Below are positions 34,043 through 42,911 of a stretch of 64,000 nt of DNA, piece by piece. Both the position numbers and the translations under genes were made by a program. Location: NCBI GenBank assembly GCA_036277115.1, contig DASUNM010000027.1, positions 806,001-870,000 of the forward strand, given 5' to 3'. The stretch's first letter is position 1. Every line of letters starts with the position of its first letter. The notes beneath the pieces are model-generated. The model was not told the origin of the DNA. It worked only from the letters and a program-made list of their open reading frames with translations, and made no database searches. This DNA is from Pyrinomonadaceae bacterium. Its GTDB lineage: Bacteria; Acidobacteriota; Blastocatellia; Pyrinomonadales; Pyrinomonadaceae.

Positions 34043-35974
34043 ATGTGCGGAATTGCCGGCTGGGCCAATCTCAATCCACGCACGCCGCCACCTAACGGCG
34101 CGGAAGAATTATTGCGCTCGATGTGCGACCGCATGGTGCATCGCGGGCCCGATTCAGAAGGCTATGTAATCGATGACGGTGTCGCCCTGGGCATGCGCCG
34201 GCTCGCGATTATCGATCTGATCACTGGCGAGCAGCCCACCTTCAGCGAGGACCACAGCGTCGCGGTGATCCTCAACGGTGAGATTTACAACTATCGCGAG
34301 CTGCGCGCGGATCTGGAAGCGCGCGGACATACCTTTCGCAGCGCATCTGACACTGAAGTCCTGCCTCACCTTTACGAAGAATACGGCCGCGACATGGTCG
34401 AGCACATTAACGGCATGTTCGCGTTCGCGTTGTGGGACGATCGCCGCCGCCGTTTGTTCCTCGCGCGTGATCGATTCGGCGAGAAGCCGCTTTACTGGGG
34501 CGTGTTTGCGGGCACTCTGTTGTTCGCGTCCGAACCGAAAGTGCTGCTCGCGCATCCGTCAGTGCGCCCGGATCTTAATCTCAATGCGCTGCGACAGTAT
34601 CTTTCGTTCGACTATGTTCCGGCGCCGCTTTCGATTTATGACGGCATCAGCAAGCTGCCGGCGGCGCACCATCTGACGCTCGAAGACGGCCGAGTCGAAG
34701 TCCGCCGCTACTGGCAACTGAGTTACAAAACGAAAGAACCGGCGCCCACCGTGGCCGAAGCTGCTTCGCAGCTCCAGGATTTGTTGCAGGATTCAGTGCG
34801 CATGCGCCTTGTCTCGGACGTGCCGCTCGGCGTGTTGCTTTCGGGCGGCATCGATTCGTCGCTGGTGACGGCGCTCGCGGTGCGGGCGTCTTCAGAAACG
34901 GTCAAGACCTTCTCGATCTCGTTCGCTGAAAGCTCGTTCGACGAGTCCGAATACGCGCGTCGCGTCGCGGCCTATCTCGGCACAGATCATCACGAAGAGC
35001 GATTCAGTGCGAGCCTTGCGGCAAATCTCGTCAGTGAAATTGGCGCGTGGATGGACGAGCCGATGAGCGATCCTTCGCTCATGCCGACGTTTCTGCTTTC
35101 GCGGTTCACGCGTAAACACGTGACGGTGGCGCTCGGCGGTGACGGGGGTGATGAATTGTTCGCCGGCTACCCGATGTATTTTGGTCACCGGATGGCCCAC
35201 GCGTACCAAATGATTCCCCGACCGCTCCGAGTGGGACTCATTGAACGCATCGTGAACGGGCTGCCCGTGAAAACGAAGAACCTGTCGTTCGATTACCGCG
35301 CGCGCCGGTTCGTGGCCGCCGCGCATTACGACGAAGTCGCGCGCCATCACGTTTGGTTCGGCTCGTTCACGCCGCGCGATCAGGATTTGCTGCTCAGTGA
35401 AGAAGTGCGGGCGGCCAGTGACGGCGACATTTATCGGGACGCGCGTCGTATGTTTGCTGAGTGCGACTCAAACGATTTGACCGAGTGCATGCAAAGCCTC
35501 GACACGCAGTTCTATCTCGCCGAGGACATTCTGACGAAAGTCGATCGGGCGAGCATGGCAGTGAGTTTGGAAGTGCGCGCGCCGTATCTCGATCCGCGCG
35601 TGGCTGAATTCGCCGCCTCGCTGCCGTCGCATTACAAACTGCACGGCTACACGTCGAAGTATATTCTGAAGCGCGCGGCGAAAGGCTTGGTGCCTTCCTT
35701 TGTTGGCCGCCGCGGCAAGAAAGGTTTCGGCGTGCCGTTCGCCAAATGGTTGAAAGGCGAGTTGCGTCCACTGGCGCGCGACCTTCTTTCGCCTGACCGT
35801 TTGCGCCGCGGTGGTTTATTCAACCCGGAATATGTCGCGCGGCTTCAGGACGAGCACGAACGTGGCGTAGCCAATCACCGCAAGCTGCTTTGGACGCTTT
35901 TGTCGTTCGAGTTGTGGCGCGAGAGTTTTGTTGAGACGCCGCGCCGGATCGAAACATCGGTTTCTGCCGTTTAG
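34043..35974 (+). CDS. asnB: Asparagine synthetase (glutamine-hydrolysing)
   Basis: 643 residues, class II amidotransferase. After Met removal the N-terminal C2 of MCGIAGW is the glutaminase nucleophile. The synthetase half has the ATP-binding P-loop L-L-S-G-G-I-D-S-S and D-E-L-F-A-G-Y. It makes Asn from Asp and Gln, but homologues within polysaccharide loci are often amide-forming enzymes for sugar decoration. Full length fits the family. Confidence 0.92.
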   Translation: MCGIAGWANLNPRTPPPNGAEELLRSMCDRMVHRGPDSEGYVIDDGVALGMRRLAIIDLITGEQPTFSEDHSVAVILNGEIYNYRELRADLEARGHTFRSASDTEVLPHLYEEYGRDMVEHINGMFAFALWDDRRRRLFLARDRFGEKPLYWGVFAGTLLFASEPKVLLAHPSVRPDLNLNALRQYLSFDYVPAPLSIYDGISKLPAAHHLTLEDGRVEVRRYWQLSYKTKEPAPTVAEAASQLQDLLQDSVRMRLVSDVPLGVLLSGGIDSSLVTALAVRASSETVKTFSISFAESSFDESEYARRVAAYLGTDHHEERFSASLAANLVSEIGAWMDEPMSDPSLMPTFLLSRFTRKHVTVALGGDGGDELFAGYPMYFGHRMAHAYQMIPRPLRVGLIERIVNGLPVKTKNLSFDYRARRFVAAAHYDEVARHHVWFGSFTPRDQDLLLSEEVRAASDGDIYRDARRMFAECDSNDLTECMQSLDTQFYLAEDILTKVDRASMAVSLEVRAPYLDPRVAEFAASLPSHYKLHGYTSKYILKRAAKGLVPSFVGRRGKKGFGVPFAKWLKGELRPLARDLLSPDRLRRGGLFNPEYVARLQDEHERGVANHRKLLWTLLSFELWRESFVETPRRIETSVSAV

Positions 35975-36004
35975 CAGCGTTCTCGTAAGGAAGGTCCCGG
36001 GCAA

Positions 36005-36595
36005 ATGAAAACAATACTGTTTTCGCTCGTAATGGTGATTTCAGTTTGCGGGTCAATTGCCGCCCAGACGAGCACCGAACTCCAGCAGGTCACGCTCCAT
36101 TACTTTTCTTATCCGCGACACGAGACCACCAGATCTCACGTGAACTTTGAGACGGGTAAGCGAGGCCCCTTGCGCGGTGAGCTGCCCGACGAATTTGATT
36201 TGAAGTATGGCGGCCTGCGCATTGAAAAGGATGGCAAGGTCTTTCCCGACTGGTTAAGCGTTGCCGATTCCCGATCAATGATTGTCGAGTTGGGGGCGAA
36301 AAAGTGGGAGGACATCAAGCAGACGCCGCCGTTCCCTCAGCCCAAAAAGCCACTTCCGCCGTTATCACTTGCAAAACGCCCGATCGTGATTGACGTTTCT
36401 GCCGGATCCAAAGAAGTATCGCCTTATCGCCAGGTCATCGTGGTCAAGCCGGGCCACATGTACCTGATGCGGCTCCTCCACGGAAAGAAAGTTATCTACG
36501 CGATGTTCAGGGTTGAGAGTCTTCAATCGTGGGACAATTGCGTGCTCTCATGGAAGCTGGTGAGGCCGCCGAACGTCGACGACAACGAAAAATGA
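36005..36595 (+). CDS. Exported protein of unknown function
   Basis: 196 residues with a signal peptide ending IAAQT. The mature part is strand-rich with no recognised motif. An AAGGAAGG-like ribosome site lies within about 15 bases of the ATG. It falls between asnB and the toroid protein on the same strand, with short gaps, so it is likely part of the transcription unit. Confidence 0.55.
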   Translation: MKTILFSLVMVISVCGSIAAQTSTELQQVTLHYFSYPRHETTRSHVNFETGKRGPLRGELPDEFDLKYGGLRIEKDGKVFPDWLSVADSRSMIVELGAKKWEDIKQTPPFPQPKKPLPPLSLAKRPIVIDVSAGSKEVSPYRQVIVVKPGHMYLMRLLHGKKVIYAMFRVESLQSWDNCVLSWKLVRPPNVDDNEK

Positions 36596-36622
36596 CTTGC
36601 GTGTCTGTCGCCGCACCGTTAA

Positions 36623-37801
36623 ATGGCAGTTGATCTCAATACCGCTCATCGAGATTTATGGAAGTGGTGCCGCAGTCAGGGCTTGGCCGGCTATGATCCT
36701 TTCGACGGTCTGAACAGCTCGTTATTTCAAGCCACACCGCTTCGGCATTCACGCGCCGCGCGTCTGGCCTGGACGCAGTTTCTTAAACGCTCACCATTTA
36801 ACCTTCGTAAAATCGCCGGCGTTCCCGCAGAGCGGAACGCGAAGGGAATTGCGCTGTTTGCATTGGCGGCGCTTGCCGATTACCGGCGGCTGCAAACAAA
36901 AGAAGCTGAAGTCACCGCGCGCGAGTTGCTTGACGATCTAATCGGCATGAGCTTGAAAGGCTTCCGGGGCGCGTGTTGGGGCTACAACTTTGATTGGCAG
37001 TCGCGTTCGTTCTTCGCGCCGCGGGGTACGCCGACGATCATCCCCACGGCTTTTGCCGCGCGCGCGCTGTGTGAAGCGGCCGAAGTGATCGACCGCGATG
37101 AGTACCTGCCGTTTGCGCGCACCATCTGCGATTTCATTCTCAACGATCTGAATCAGTCGGACGAGACAAGCGAGGAGGTTTGTTTCAGCTATTCGCCGCT
37201 CGACCAGACGCGTGTTTTCAATGCCAGTCTAATGGCGGCGGAAGTGCTCGCGACGGTCGGTGGGATGCTGGCCGAACAAAGCCTGTGCGATGCGGCGATG
37301 CGTGCGACGCGTTACGTTGTTCGTCGCCAGCTTGCGGATGGGTCGTGGGCGTACGGCGCTGATGGATATCAAACGTGGAGCGATAATTTTCATACGGGTT
37401 TCATTCTTACGAGCCTGTCGCGAATCATAAGGGGATGCGAAGCGGGCGATGAGCTCGAGCCGGCTTTGGTACATGGATATGAGCTGTGGAAAGAACGCTT
37501 CTTTCTCAGCAACGGTTGGCCCAAGTATTACCCCACGCGGCTTTATCCGGCGGATGTACATTCAACCGCCGCCGCCATCGTGACACTGGTCGAGCTGCGC
37601 GGCCGCTTTCCTGGGACGTTGGAACTGGCCGAACGGATCGCCAGTTGGTCGATCGAGAACATGCGCAGCCCGAATGGATACTTTTACTATCAGCGCCATC
37701 GATTTCACACAAACCGAATTCCTTACATGCGCTGGTCGCAAGCGTGGATGGCGTACGCGATCTCGCGACTGCTGGAAGGAAGTCAGTACCGGGAGCGGTA
37801 G
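36623..37801 (+). CDS. Alpha/alpha-toroid protein of polysaccharide locus (function unknown)
   Basis: 392 residues, mainly alpha-helical. Regularly spaced helices (A-L-F-A-L-A-A-L-A-D-Y, A-A-R-A-L-C-E-A-A-E, A-A-E-V-L-A-T-V-G, G-F-I-L-T-S-L-S-R) and the D-G-S-W-A-Y-G turn resemble (alpha/alpha)6 toroid enzymes such as unsaturated glycosyl hydrolases or terpene cyclases. Similar proteins appear in sugar-polymer clusters; the catalytic role is unknown. The last six residues (SQYRER) and stop are encoded by the left arm of the repeat at 37779-37859. Confidence 0.6.
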   Translation: MAVDLNTAHRDLWKWCRSQGLAGYDPFDGLNSSLFQATPLRHSRAARLAWTQFLKRSPFNLRKIAGVPAERNAKGIALFALAALADYRRLQTKEAEVTARELLDDLIGMSLKGFRGACWGYNFDWQSRSFFAPRGTPTIIPTAFAARALCEAAEVIDRDEYLPFARTICDFILNDLNQSDETSEEVCFSYSPLDQTRVFNASLMAAEVLATVGGMLAEQSLCDAAMRATRYVVRRQLADGSWAYGADGYQTWSDNFHTGFILTSLSRIIRGCEAGDELEPALVHGYELWKERFFLSNGWPKYYPTRLYPADVHSTAAAIVTLVELRGRFPGTLELAERIASWSIENMRSPNGYFYYQRHRFHTNRIPYMRWSQAWMAYAISRLLEGSQYRER

Positions 37802-37859
37802 CGACCGGGTCTCGATCAACGTTTGCTCACCGGTCGCTACCGCCCCCGGTACTGACCTC
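37779..37859. repeat. Perfect inverted-repeat copy of the GGTCAGTACC family
   Basis: The left arm (37779-37808) reads GAAGTCAGTACCGGGAGCGG...CCGG and the right arm (37830-37859) its inverse, CCGGTCGC...GTACTGACCTC, with a 21-base loop (TCTCGATCAACG inside). This is the most complete member of the family seen in the window. Confidence 0.93.
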
Positions 37860-37875
37860 ATTACACTGTTGCGTT

Positions 37876-38898
37876 ATGCGACTCTGGATTGATCTCGCCA
37901 ACTCTCCGCACGTGCCGTTTTTTCGCGCGTTGATTCCGGAGTTTGTTGCGCGCGGTCATCAAGTCGAAATTAGCGCGCGTGACTTCGCGCAAACGGTCGA
38001 GCTCGCGACGAAGGCCGGGATGCTGCCGCACGTGATCGGCGGTCATGGCGGCGGCAAGCTCACGCGCAAAGCCGGGAACCTGGTTGGCCGCGCGGCGGCG
38101 CTGCGCAAGTGGGCTCGTGATCGGGGATTCGATCTCGCCGTCAGTCACAATTCGTACGCCCAAATCTCCGCAGCTGCGTCGTTGGGCATACGAAGCGTGA
38201 CGTTGATGGATTACGAGCATCAGCCCGCAAATCATCTCGCTTTTCGGCTGGCGTCGAAAGTGATCGTGCCGCGCGCGTTTCCCTCCGCTGAACTGAAGAA
38301 ATATGGCGCGTCGCTGCGCAAAGTCGCGCGTTACGACGGGCTGAAGGAAGATGTCTATCTCGCCGAGTTCACTCCTGATCCAAAGTTCGCGGAGGTGCTG
38401 CACGAACTCGGCGTCGCCGGCGAAGATGTGCTCATCGTTGCGCGCCCCCCGGCGCATGAAGCCTTGTATCATCGATTCGAAAACGAGTTATTTGACGAGC
38501 TGCTGGCCCATTTGAGTTTGCAGCCGAGTGTCAGAACCGTTTTGTTGCCGCGAACGGAAACCCAACGCGCTGACTACGAAGCGCGAAAACTGCCGAACAC
38601 AATCATGCCCCGTGAAGCGTTGGACGGTGCTAACCTTGTGGCCGCCGCTGACCTGATTGTCAGCGCCGGGGGCACGATGAATCGCGAAGCGGCGGCGTTG
38701 GGTGTCCCGGCCGCAAGTATTTACGCCGGCAAGTGGGCGGCGATTGATGAGCAATTGGTCGCGGAAGGACGCCTGAACAAGATCGCCTCACGCGAGGACA
38801 TCGATTCATTAGTCGTGCAGAAGAAAACGAGCACGGCGCCGCGAGCCAACAAAACAACGCGTGCTGAAGTCGCCAAACTCATCCTTGATGAAGCCTGA
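37876..38898 (+). CDS. DUF354 protein (putative glycosyltransferase-like)
   Basis: 340 residues from the ATG at 37876 (MRLWIDLANSPHV); the frame stays open upstream to 37486 but that part overlaps the toroid gene. The opening W-I-D-L-A-N-S-P-H-V-x-F-F is the DUF354 signature, and the GT-B-like fold is supported by G-G-T-M-N-R-E-A-A near 258. Members occur in archaeal and bacterial polysaccharide loci. It overlaps the next gene by 11 bases, implying translational coupling. Confidence 0.82.
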   Translation: MRLWIDLANSPHVPFFRALIPEFVARGHQVEISARDFAQTVELATKAGMLPHVIGGHGGGKLTRKAGNLVGRAAALRKWARDRGFDLAVSHNSYAQISAAASLGIRSVTLMDYEHQPANHLAFRLASKVIVPRAFPSAELKKYGASLRKVARYDGLKEDVYLAEFTPDPKFAEVLHELGVAGEDVLIVARPPAHEALYHRFENELFDELLAHLSLQPSVRTVLLPRTETQRADYEARKLPNTIMPREALDGANLVAAADLIVSAGGTMNREAAALGVPAASIYAGKWAAIDEQLVAEGRLNKIASREDIDSLVVQKKTSTAPRANKTTRAEVAKLILDEA

Positions 38899-40441
38899 AC
38901 TCGCCAAGACTGGAACCACCGCACAAGCCATTCGCGCTCCGGCGCGCGCGCCGCGCTGGGTCGTGCCCCTCGTCAAGGCGCTTCTGGTTGTTAGCGACAT
39001 CATTCTCACCACGCTCTCGTTTGCCGCCGCATTTTCTTTGCGCCACAGCGAACCGGTTTTGATCCGCACTGCGGAAGGCGCGCTTGCATGGTCAAGCCAA
39101 TTCGCGCCGTACGCAGTCCTTTTGCCGCTGGTCATTCCGATCCGTCTGCTCCTGTTGCGTTACTACGATTTGTATCGGCTGCGCGGCGAATTCTCGTTTG
39201 TTGATGATGCCGCGCGCGTCTTCAAAGCCACTGCCATCGGCTCACTGCTGATCGTGGCCGCCGCGTTCATGTATCGCGGCGGAGTGGCCTACCGCACGTT
39301 CTCGTATTCGCGCGCAATCTTTGCGCTCGACTTTCTGTTGGCGTTCGCGAGTATTGGTCTGCTGCGCGTGATCGTGCGCGCTGCGCAAATCGCAATTCGC
39401 CGCCGCGGCGTGAATCTGATTCCAACGCTGATTGTGGGTCGCGGGCCCGAAGCCGCGCTGTGCATTCGCGAGATGCGCGCCCGCCCGGAGCTTGGCTATC
39501 GCGTCATCGGAATCGTCGAAAACGGACACGTCGGCGCGCCCGGCGCGACGTTTGAAGGTGTGCCCATCGTCGGTGATCTGAAGTCATTGCCACAGGCGAT
39601 TCGGGACTCGCACGCAAACGAAGTAATCATTTCCGATCCAAACGTGCCCGGCGAAGATCTGTTTGACGTGATGATCAAGACCGGCCGGCGTCGGGGCGTT
39701 GAGTTTCGCATCGCGCCCACGCTGCTGAATTGCCTGCCGAGCAAAACGGAAATCGATCAAGTGGGCTCGCTCCCGATGGTGACGCTGTTCCGCTCTCCTC
39801 TATCGAACGCAGCGCGGTTTCTGAAGCGCGCTTCCGATTTGGTAATCGCGATCACCGCGGCGGTGCTGCTGGCGCCGCTCTGGTTACTCGTAGCCCTGCT
39901 GATCAAGCTAGATTCGCGCGGACCGGTGTTCTACAAGCAGGAACGTGTCGGCATGGATGGCCGCGTTTTTCTCTTTTACAAGTTTCGTTCGATGCAGAAG
40001 GGATCTGACGACGAGCGCCATCGCGAGTTCCAGCGCAAGTACATCAAGGGCGAAGCCGAATCAAATCTCGGCGACGACGAGCGGCCGGCTTACAAGCTTC
40101 TCGGTGACGAGCGCGTCACCCGACTGGGACATGTTTTGCGGAAGACCAGTCTCGACGAGCTGCCTCAGCTTTTCAACGTACTGCGCGGCGACATGAGCAT
40201 CGTCGGCCCGCGTCCGCCGATTCCTTACGAAGTGGAAAGCTACGAACTGTGGCATCGCAAGCGTCTCGACATGAAACCGGGGATTACGGGCCTTTGGCAG
40301 GTCTCGGGACGCAACCGTCTGCCATTCGACGAGATGGTGCGCATGGATCTTTACTACATCGAAAACTGGTCGTTGTTATTGGATGTGAAAATTATTCTGC
40401 AGACGCTGCCCGTGATGTGGCGCGGTGAAGATGCGTATTAG
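38888..40441 (+). CDS. Polyprenyl glycosylphosphotransferase (initiating sugar transferase)
   Basis: About 517 residues from the ATG at 38888 inside the preceding gene's stop region. The N-terminal half has four membrane segments (about 18-38, 55-80, 105-122, 132-150) and a CoA-binding-like Rossmann domain. The C-terminal domain is the bacterial sugar transferase: a membrane helix near 310, K-Q-E-R-V-G-M-D-G, F-Y-K-F-R-S-M and L-R-K-T-S-L-D-E-L-P-Q-L-x-N-V-L-R-G-D-M-S-I-V-G-P-R-P. It adds the first sugar phosphate to undecaprenyl phosphate to start repeat-unit assembly. It is the last gene of the block. Confidence 0.93.
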   Translation: MKPELAKTGTTAQAIRAPARAPRWVVPLVKALLVVSDIILTTLSFAAAFSLRHSEPVLIRTAEGALAWSSQFAPYAVLLPLVIPIRLLLLRYYDLYRLRGEFSFVDDAARVFKATAIGSLLIVAAAFMYRGGVAYRTFSYSRAIFALDFLLAFASIGLLRVIVRAAQIAIRRRGVNLIPTLIVGRGPEAALCIREMRARPELGYRVIGIVENGHVGAPGATFEGVPIVGDLKSLPQAIRDSHANEVIISDPNVPGEDLFDVMIKTGRRRGVEFRIAPTLLNCLPSKTEIDQVGSLPMVTLFRSPLSNAARFLKRASDLVIAITAAVLLAPLWLLVALLIKLDSRGPVFYKQERVGMDGRVFLFYKFRSMQKGSDDERHREFQRKYIKGEAESNLGDDERPAYKLLGDERVTRLGHVLRKTSLDELPQLFNVLRGDMSIVGPRPPIPYEVESYELWHRKRLDMKPGITGLWQVSGRNRLPFDEMVRMDLYYIENWSLLLDVKIILQTLPVMWRGEDAY

Positions 40442-40462
40442 TCAGAAAGTTTTGAGAGAGAC

Positions 40463-41584
40463 TTAAGCGGTAAGTCGTGATTCGATGGAAGTGCCAACCG
40501 GCTTCCATTCAGCGTCGTTCGGTTTTCGCATGAGCGAGCGGCGGCGCAGTTCTTCCCAATCTTCCGGCGGCACGCGATGAAAAGCGGCGACTACTTTTGG
40601 ATCGAATTGGCGATCGGCCCATTCATCCAATTCAGCGAGCGCAGCTTCGTAAGGCCGGCCCTTGCGGTACACCCGGTCGCTGGTAATCGCGTCGAATGCG
40701 TCGGCGACGGAAAAGATGCGCGCGCAGATATCTATGTCTTCACCTTTTAATCCCAACGGATAACCGGAGCCGTCCCACTGCTCGTGATGCTGCGCGACCA
40801 CGCGGGCGGCGCCTTCCAAAAATTTGATACCACGCAAAATCTGTTGGCCGTGCGTCGGATGTTCGCGCATCCGCACCCACTCTTCATCAGTGAGTTTCGC
40901 CGGCTTGCGGAGGATTGCATCGGGCACGCCGATCTTTCCAATGTCGTGAAGCAGCGAGCCGAACTCGAGCGCTTTCATCTCAGCCGCGTTCAAACCATAT
41001 TCGCGGCCGAGCCGCAGACTGAAGGTAACTACGCGCTCCGAATGGCCATGCGTTTCTGCGTCGCGGGCTTCCAGCGCCGCGGTCAGGGCCTGCAAAGTTG
41101 ATCGGTAAGCGCTTTCGACTGAGGCCAGTGCGTCGTCTAATTCCGCGGTGCGCTGGACGACCAGTTCTTCGAGGTGATTCTCGTAGCGCTGCTTGCCGAC
41201 GATTAATTCATGATGCTCCTGCGCGCGCTGGATGGCGGCTTCAACCTGCCGCAGGTCGAACGGCTTCATCAAATAATCGAACGCGCCCAGACGCAGCGCG
41301 TTGATCGCGCTCTCCATCGTCTGCATGCCGCTAATCATCACGATGACGGTGTCCGGCGAAATGTCTTTGATGTGCGGAATCATTTCCAGGCCACTCATGC
41401 CGCTCATCGTGATGTCGCTGATCACCAGGTCAAAGGTGCCAAGCAGGAGTTGGTCCAAAGCTTCTTCGGCTGAAGAGGCTTCGGCGCAGTCGTATGAGCC
41501 TTCAAGCAAATCGTGCAAGACGCCGCGAACGACGGGTTCGTCATCCACGATTAATAGGCGGGGCTTAGTCTGTTCCTGCGACAT
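40463..41584 (-). CDS. Response regulator with HD-GYP phosphodiesterase domain
   Basis: 373 residues. The receiver domain (1-125) has acidic D14/D15 and phosphoacceptor D57 in V-I-S-D-I-T-M-S-G. A helical linker (about 130-165) joins an HD-GYP domain with H213-D214 in L-L-H-D-I-G-K-I-G-V-P and the G-S-G-Y-P-L-G motif near 275. HD-GYP enzymes hydrolyse cyclic di-GMP, so the protein links a phosphorelay to second-messenger turnover, often biofilm or polysaccharide output. No sensor kinase is adjacent. It converges with the sugar transferase gene. Confidence 0.93.
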   Translation of the reverse strand: MSQEQTKPRLLIVDDEPVVRGVLHDLLEGSYDCAEASSAEEALDQLLLGTFDLVISDITMSGMSGLEMIPHIKDISPDTVIVMISGMQTMESAINALRLGAFDYLMKPFDLRQVEAAIQRAQEHHELIVGKQRYENHLEELVVQRTAELDDALASVESAYRSTLQALTAALEARDAETHGHSERVVTFSLRLGREYGLNAAEMKALEFGSLLHDIGKIGVPDAILRKPAKLTDEEWVRMREHPTHGQQILRGIKFLEGAARVVAQHHEQWDGSGYPLGLKGEDIDICARIFSVADAFDAITSDRVYRKGRPYEAALAELDEWADRQFDPKVVAAFHRVPPEDWEELRRRSLMRKPNDAEWKPVGTSIESRLTA

Positions 41585-41822
41585 GAATTCGGTTGAAGTG
41601 ACGGGCGACTACGCTATGTGGGGCAAACTTCTGATTTGGGGGCCTGCCGGCTCGGGATGGACTCCGAAGCTCGTTAGCGGAATATCTCCAGTCGAATGAC
41701 TGGCCGAACGATTGTACAATACCGCCTGCCGCGTGGCCAACAAGTTTTTTCATTACTAAAAGGCCTAAAATTGGCCGATTCAGTAGGATCCGGGGTGAGC
41801 AGCCGTTTGCGGCCGGTTCAAG
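41585..41822. other. Intergenic region between HD-GYP gene and tRNA promoter
   Basis: No ORF is supported here. On the minus strand a TTGTTG box and a TATTGT box 16 bases apart, about 120-150 bases before the regulator start, could be its promoter. Otherwise no structure is seen. Confidence 0.35.
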
Positions 41823-41851
41823 TTGACGCTAAGCGCCGGTCTCTCTAATAT
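41823..41851 (+). promoter_or_regulatory. Sigma70-type promoter for tRNA-Leu
   Basis: TTGACG (41823-41828), a 17-base spacer and TAATAT (41846-41851) lie 33 bases before the tRNA. The boxes and spacing are close to consensus. Confidence 0.8.
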
Positions 41852-41884
41852 GGCCTGACGCCGTCGAAAGGCGGTCCCGCAAGA

Positions 41885-41973
41885 GCCGGAGTGGCGAAAT
41901 TGGTATACGCACCAGACTCAAAATCTGGCGAGGTTCACTCCTCATGAGAGTTCGAGTCTCTCCTCCGGCACCA
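41885..41973 (+). tRNA. tRNA-Leu (anticodon CAA), CCA encoded
   Basis: The acceptor stem GCCGGAG/CTCCGGC, the anticodon stem CCAGA/TCTGG with loop CTCAAAA (anticodon CAA, UUG codon), a long variable arm and TTCGAGT in the T loop give a class II tRNA of 86 bases plus encoded CCA. The AT-richer island starts just downstream, a common site of integration. Confidence 0.97.
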
Positions 41974-42191
41974 AAAAATACAGCTAAATCGCTTTCCCGA
42001 ATTCAAATATCTAGACCCGCGTAAGCCTTCAAGTATGCAGTCAGAATTCTTATCCAAGAACTGCAAACTCCTCAAAAACCTCCGCTAGATTTTCGCGACG
42101 ATCCATCGACTTCATGTCTCCGACCGCCATAAACGACAAACTCGACCTCGACTCTCCGAACATCTTCTACCAAGTTCCCAGTGACAACCAT
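41974..42191. other. AT-richer gap after tRNA-Leu, no clear gene
   Basis: A 37-residue open frame exists on the minus strand (42050-42163, beginning MFGESRSS), but it has no ribosome site and no recognisable family, so I do not call it. No integrase remnant or repeat of the tRNA 3' end is visible. Confidence 0.5.
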
Positions 42192-42407
42192 CTACTTCGT
42201 TAAGACAAGCCAAGAGTGCTGAATCAGCAGAATCAGAATAAGGATTGTTACGATCAGCTCCTTAGATTCCCAGGCTAATTCCTTACCTCTCCGCACAGTA
42301 TGTATGGCCACATCGAAGTAGTAGTCGATTGACGGATGTTGGGACCTGCTTACAGGAAGAATTGTTGGACTCGATTTGGCGGGTTTAGGTGCAAGTTGTT
42401 CAGACAT
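42192..42407 (-). CDS. Small protein with C-terminal membrane segment (island gene 4)
   Basis: About 71 residues from the ATG at 42407, which has GGAG eight bases upstream; longer frames to 42536 exist. The first 45 residues are polar with Pro and basic residues, then L-I-V-T-I-L-I-L-I-L-L-I is a single hydrophobic segment close to the C-terminus. It would be a tail-anchored membrane protein. It is the last minus-strand gene of the island, about 190 bases after the coupled pair, so cotranscription is possible but not certain. No family recognised. Confidence 0.45.
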   Translation of the reverse strand: MSEQLAPKPAKSSPTILPVSRSQHPSIDYYFDVAIHTVRRGKELAWESKELIVTILILILLIQHSWLVLTK

Positions 42408-42593
42408 ACGCATTACTCCATTTTCTTTGCGTTGTGTCTGAAACTGGGTATTAGGGTATGCCCGAAACACCCTCTTTGCAACCGAAAAAGAAGTTATTAC
42501 TGTAATAACTTCTGCTGATAAACCGAAGAGAGGCAAACAAAACTTTTCGCTATCTAATTTGAAGTTTTCTTTTGTGGATTTTTGAACCGCTAG

Positions 42594-42911
42594 TTACGTC
42601 TTGCGTTTTCGCCCACCCTTCTTTTTCTGTGGCCACCGTCCGCTTTGAACCACAGCCGGCGCTCGCTCATTCGGGTTGCGGCGTATTGCATTTGGGGTGA
42701 TCGGTTTCCCCTCACGTTCTTGAGCAGCCTGAAGTACAGGAAACTCGATGCCTTCAACAAGCAATGGTTTTCCGTTAGCCCCCCCCGCGAGAGTTTTCCA
42801 CCAGTCTCTTCTTTGCTTGCTACCGCGTGCCGCTATCTTCTCCATAGCTTCGTCGATCTGACTGACCACGTCATCATAGTTATTCTGATTCAGCCACTGT
42901 CGCCAGTTCAT
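42594..42911 (-). CDS. Unknown protein with basic tail, coupled to upstream gene (island gene 3)
   Basis: 105 residues; the start ATG overlaps the preceding stop as ATGA, implying translational coupling. An N-terminal W-R-Q-W-L helix leads into a conserved-looking core (R-R-D-W-W, G-G-A-N-G-K-P, E-G-I-E-F-P-V-L-Q-A-A) and the last 12 residues are almost all Lys/Arg (K-K-K-G-G-R-K-R-K), suggesting nucleic-acid binding. No family recognised. Confidence 0.65.
   Translation of the reverse strand: MNWRQWLNQNNYDDVVSQIDEAMEKIAARGSKQRRDWWKTLAGGANGKPLLVEGIEFPVLQAAQEREGKPITPNAIRRNPNERAPAVVQSGRWPQKKKGGRKRKT

Noticed and set aside
37486-37875. N-terminal extension of the DUF354 protein
   Set aside because: It overlaps the toroid gene and reads through the repeat; the family N-terminus begins at 37876.
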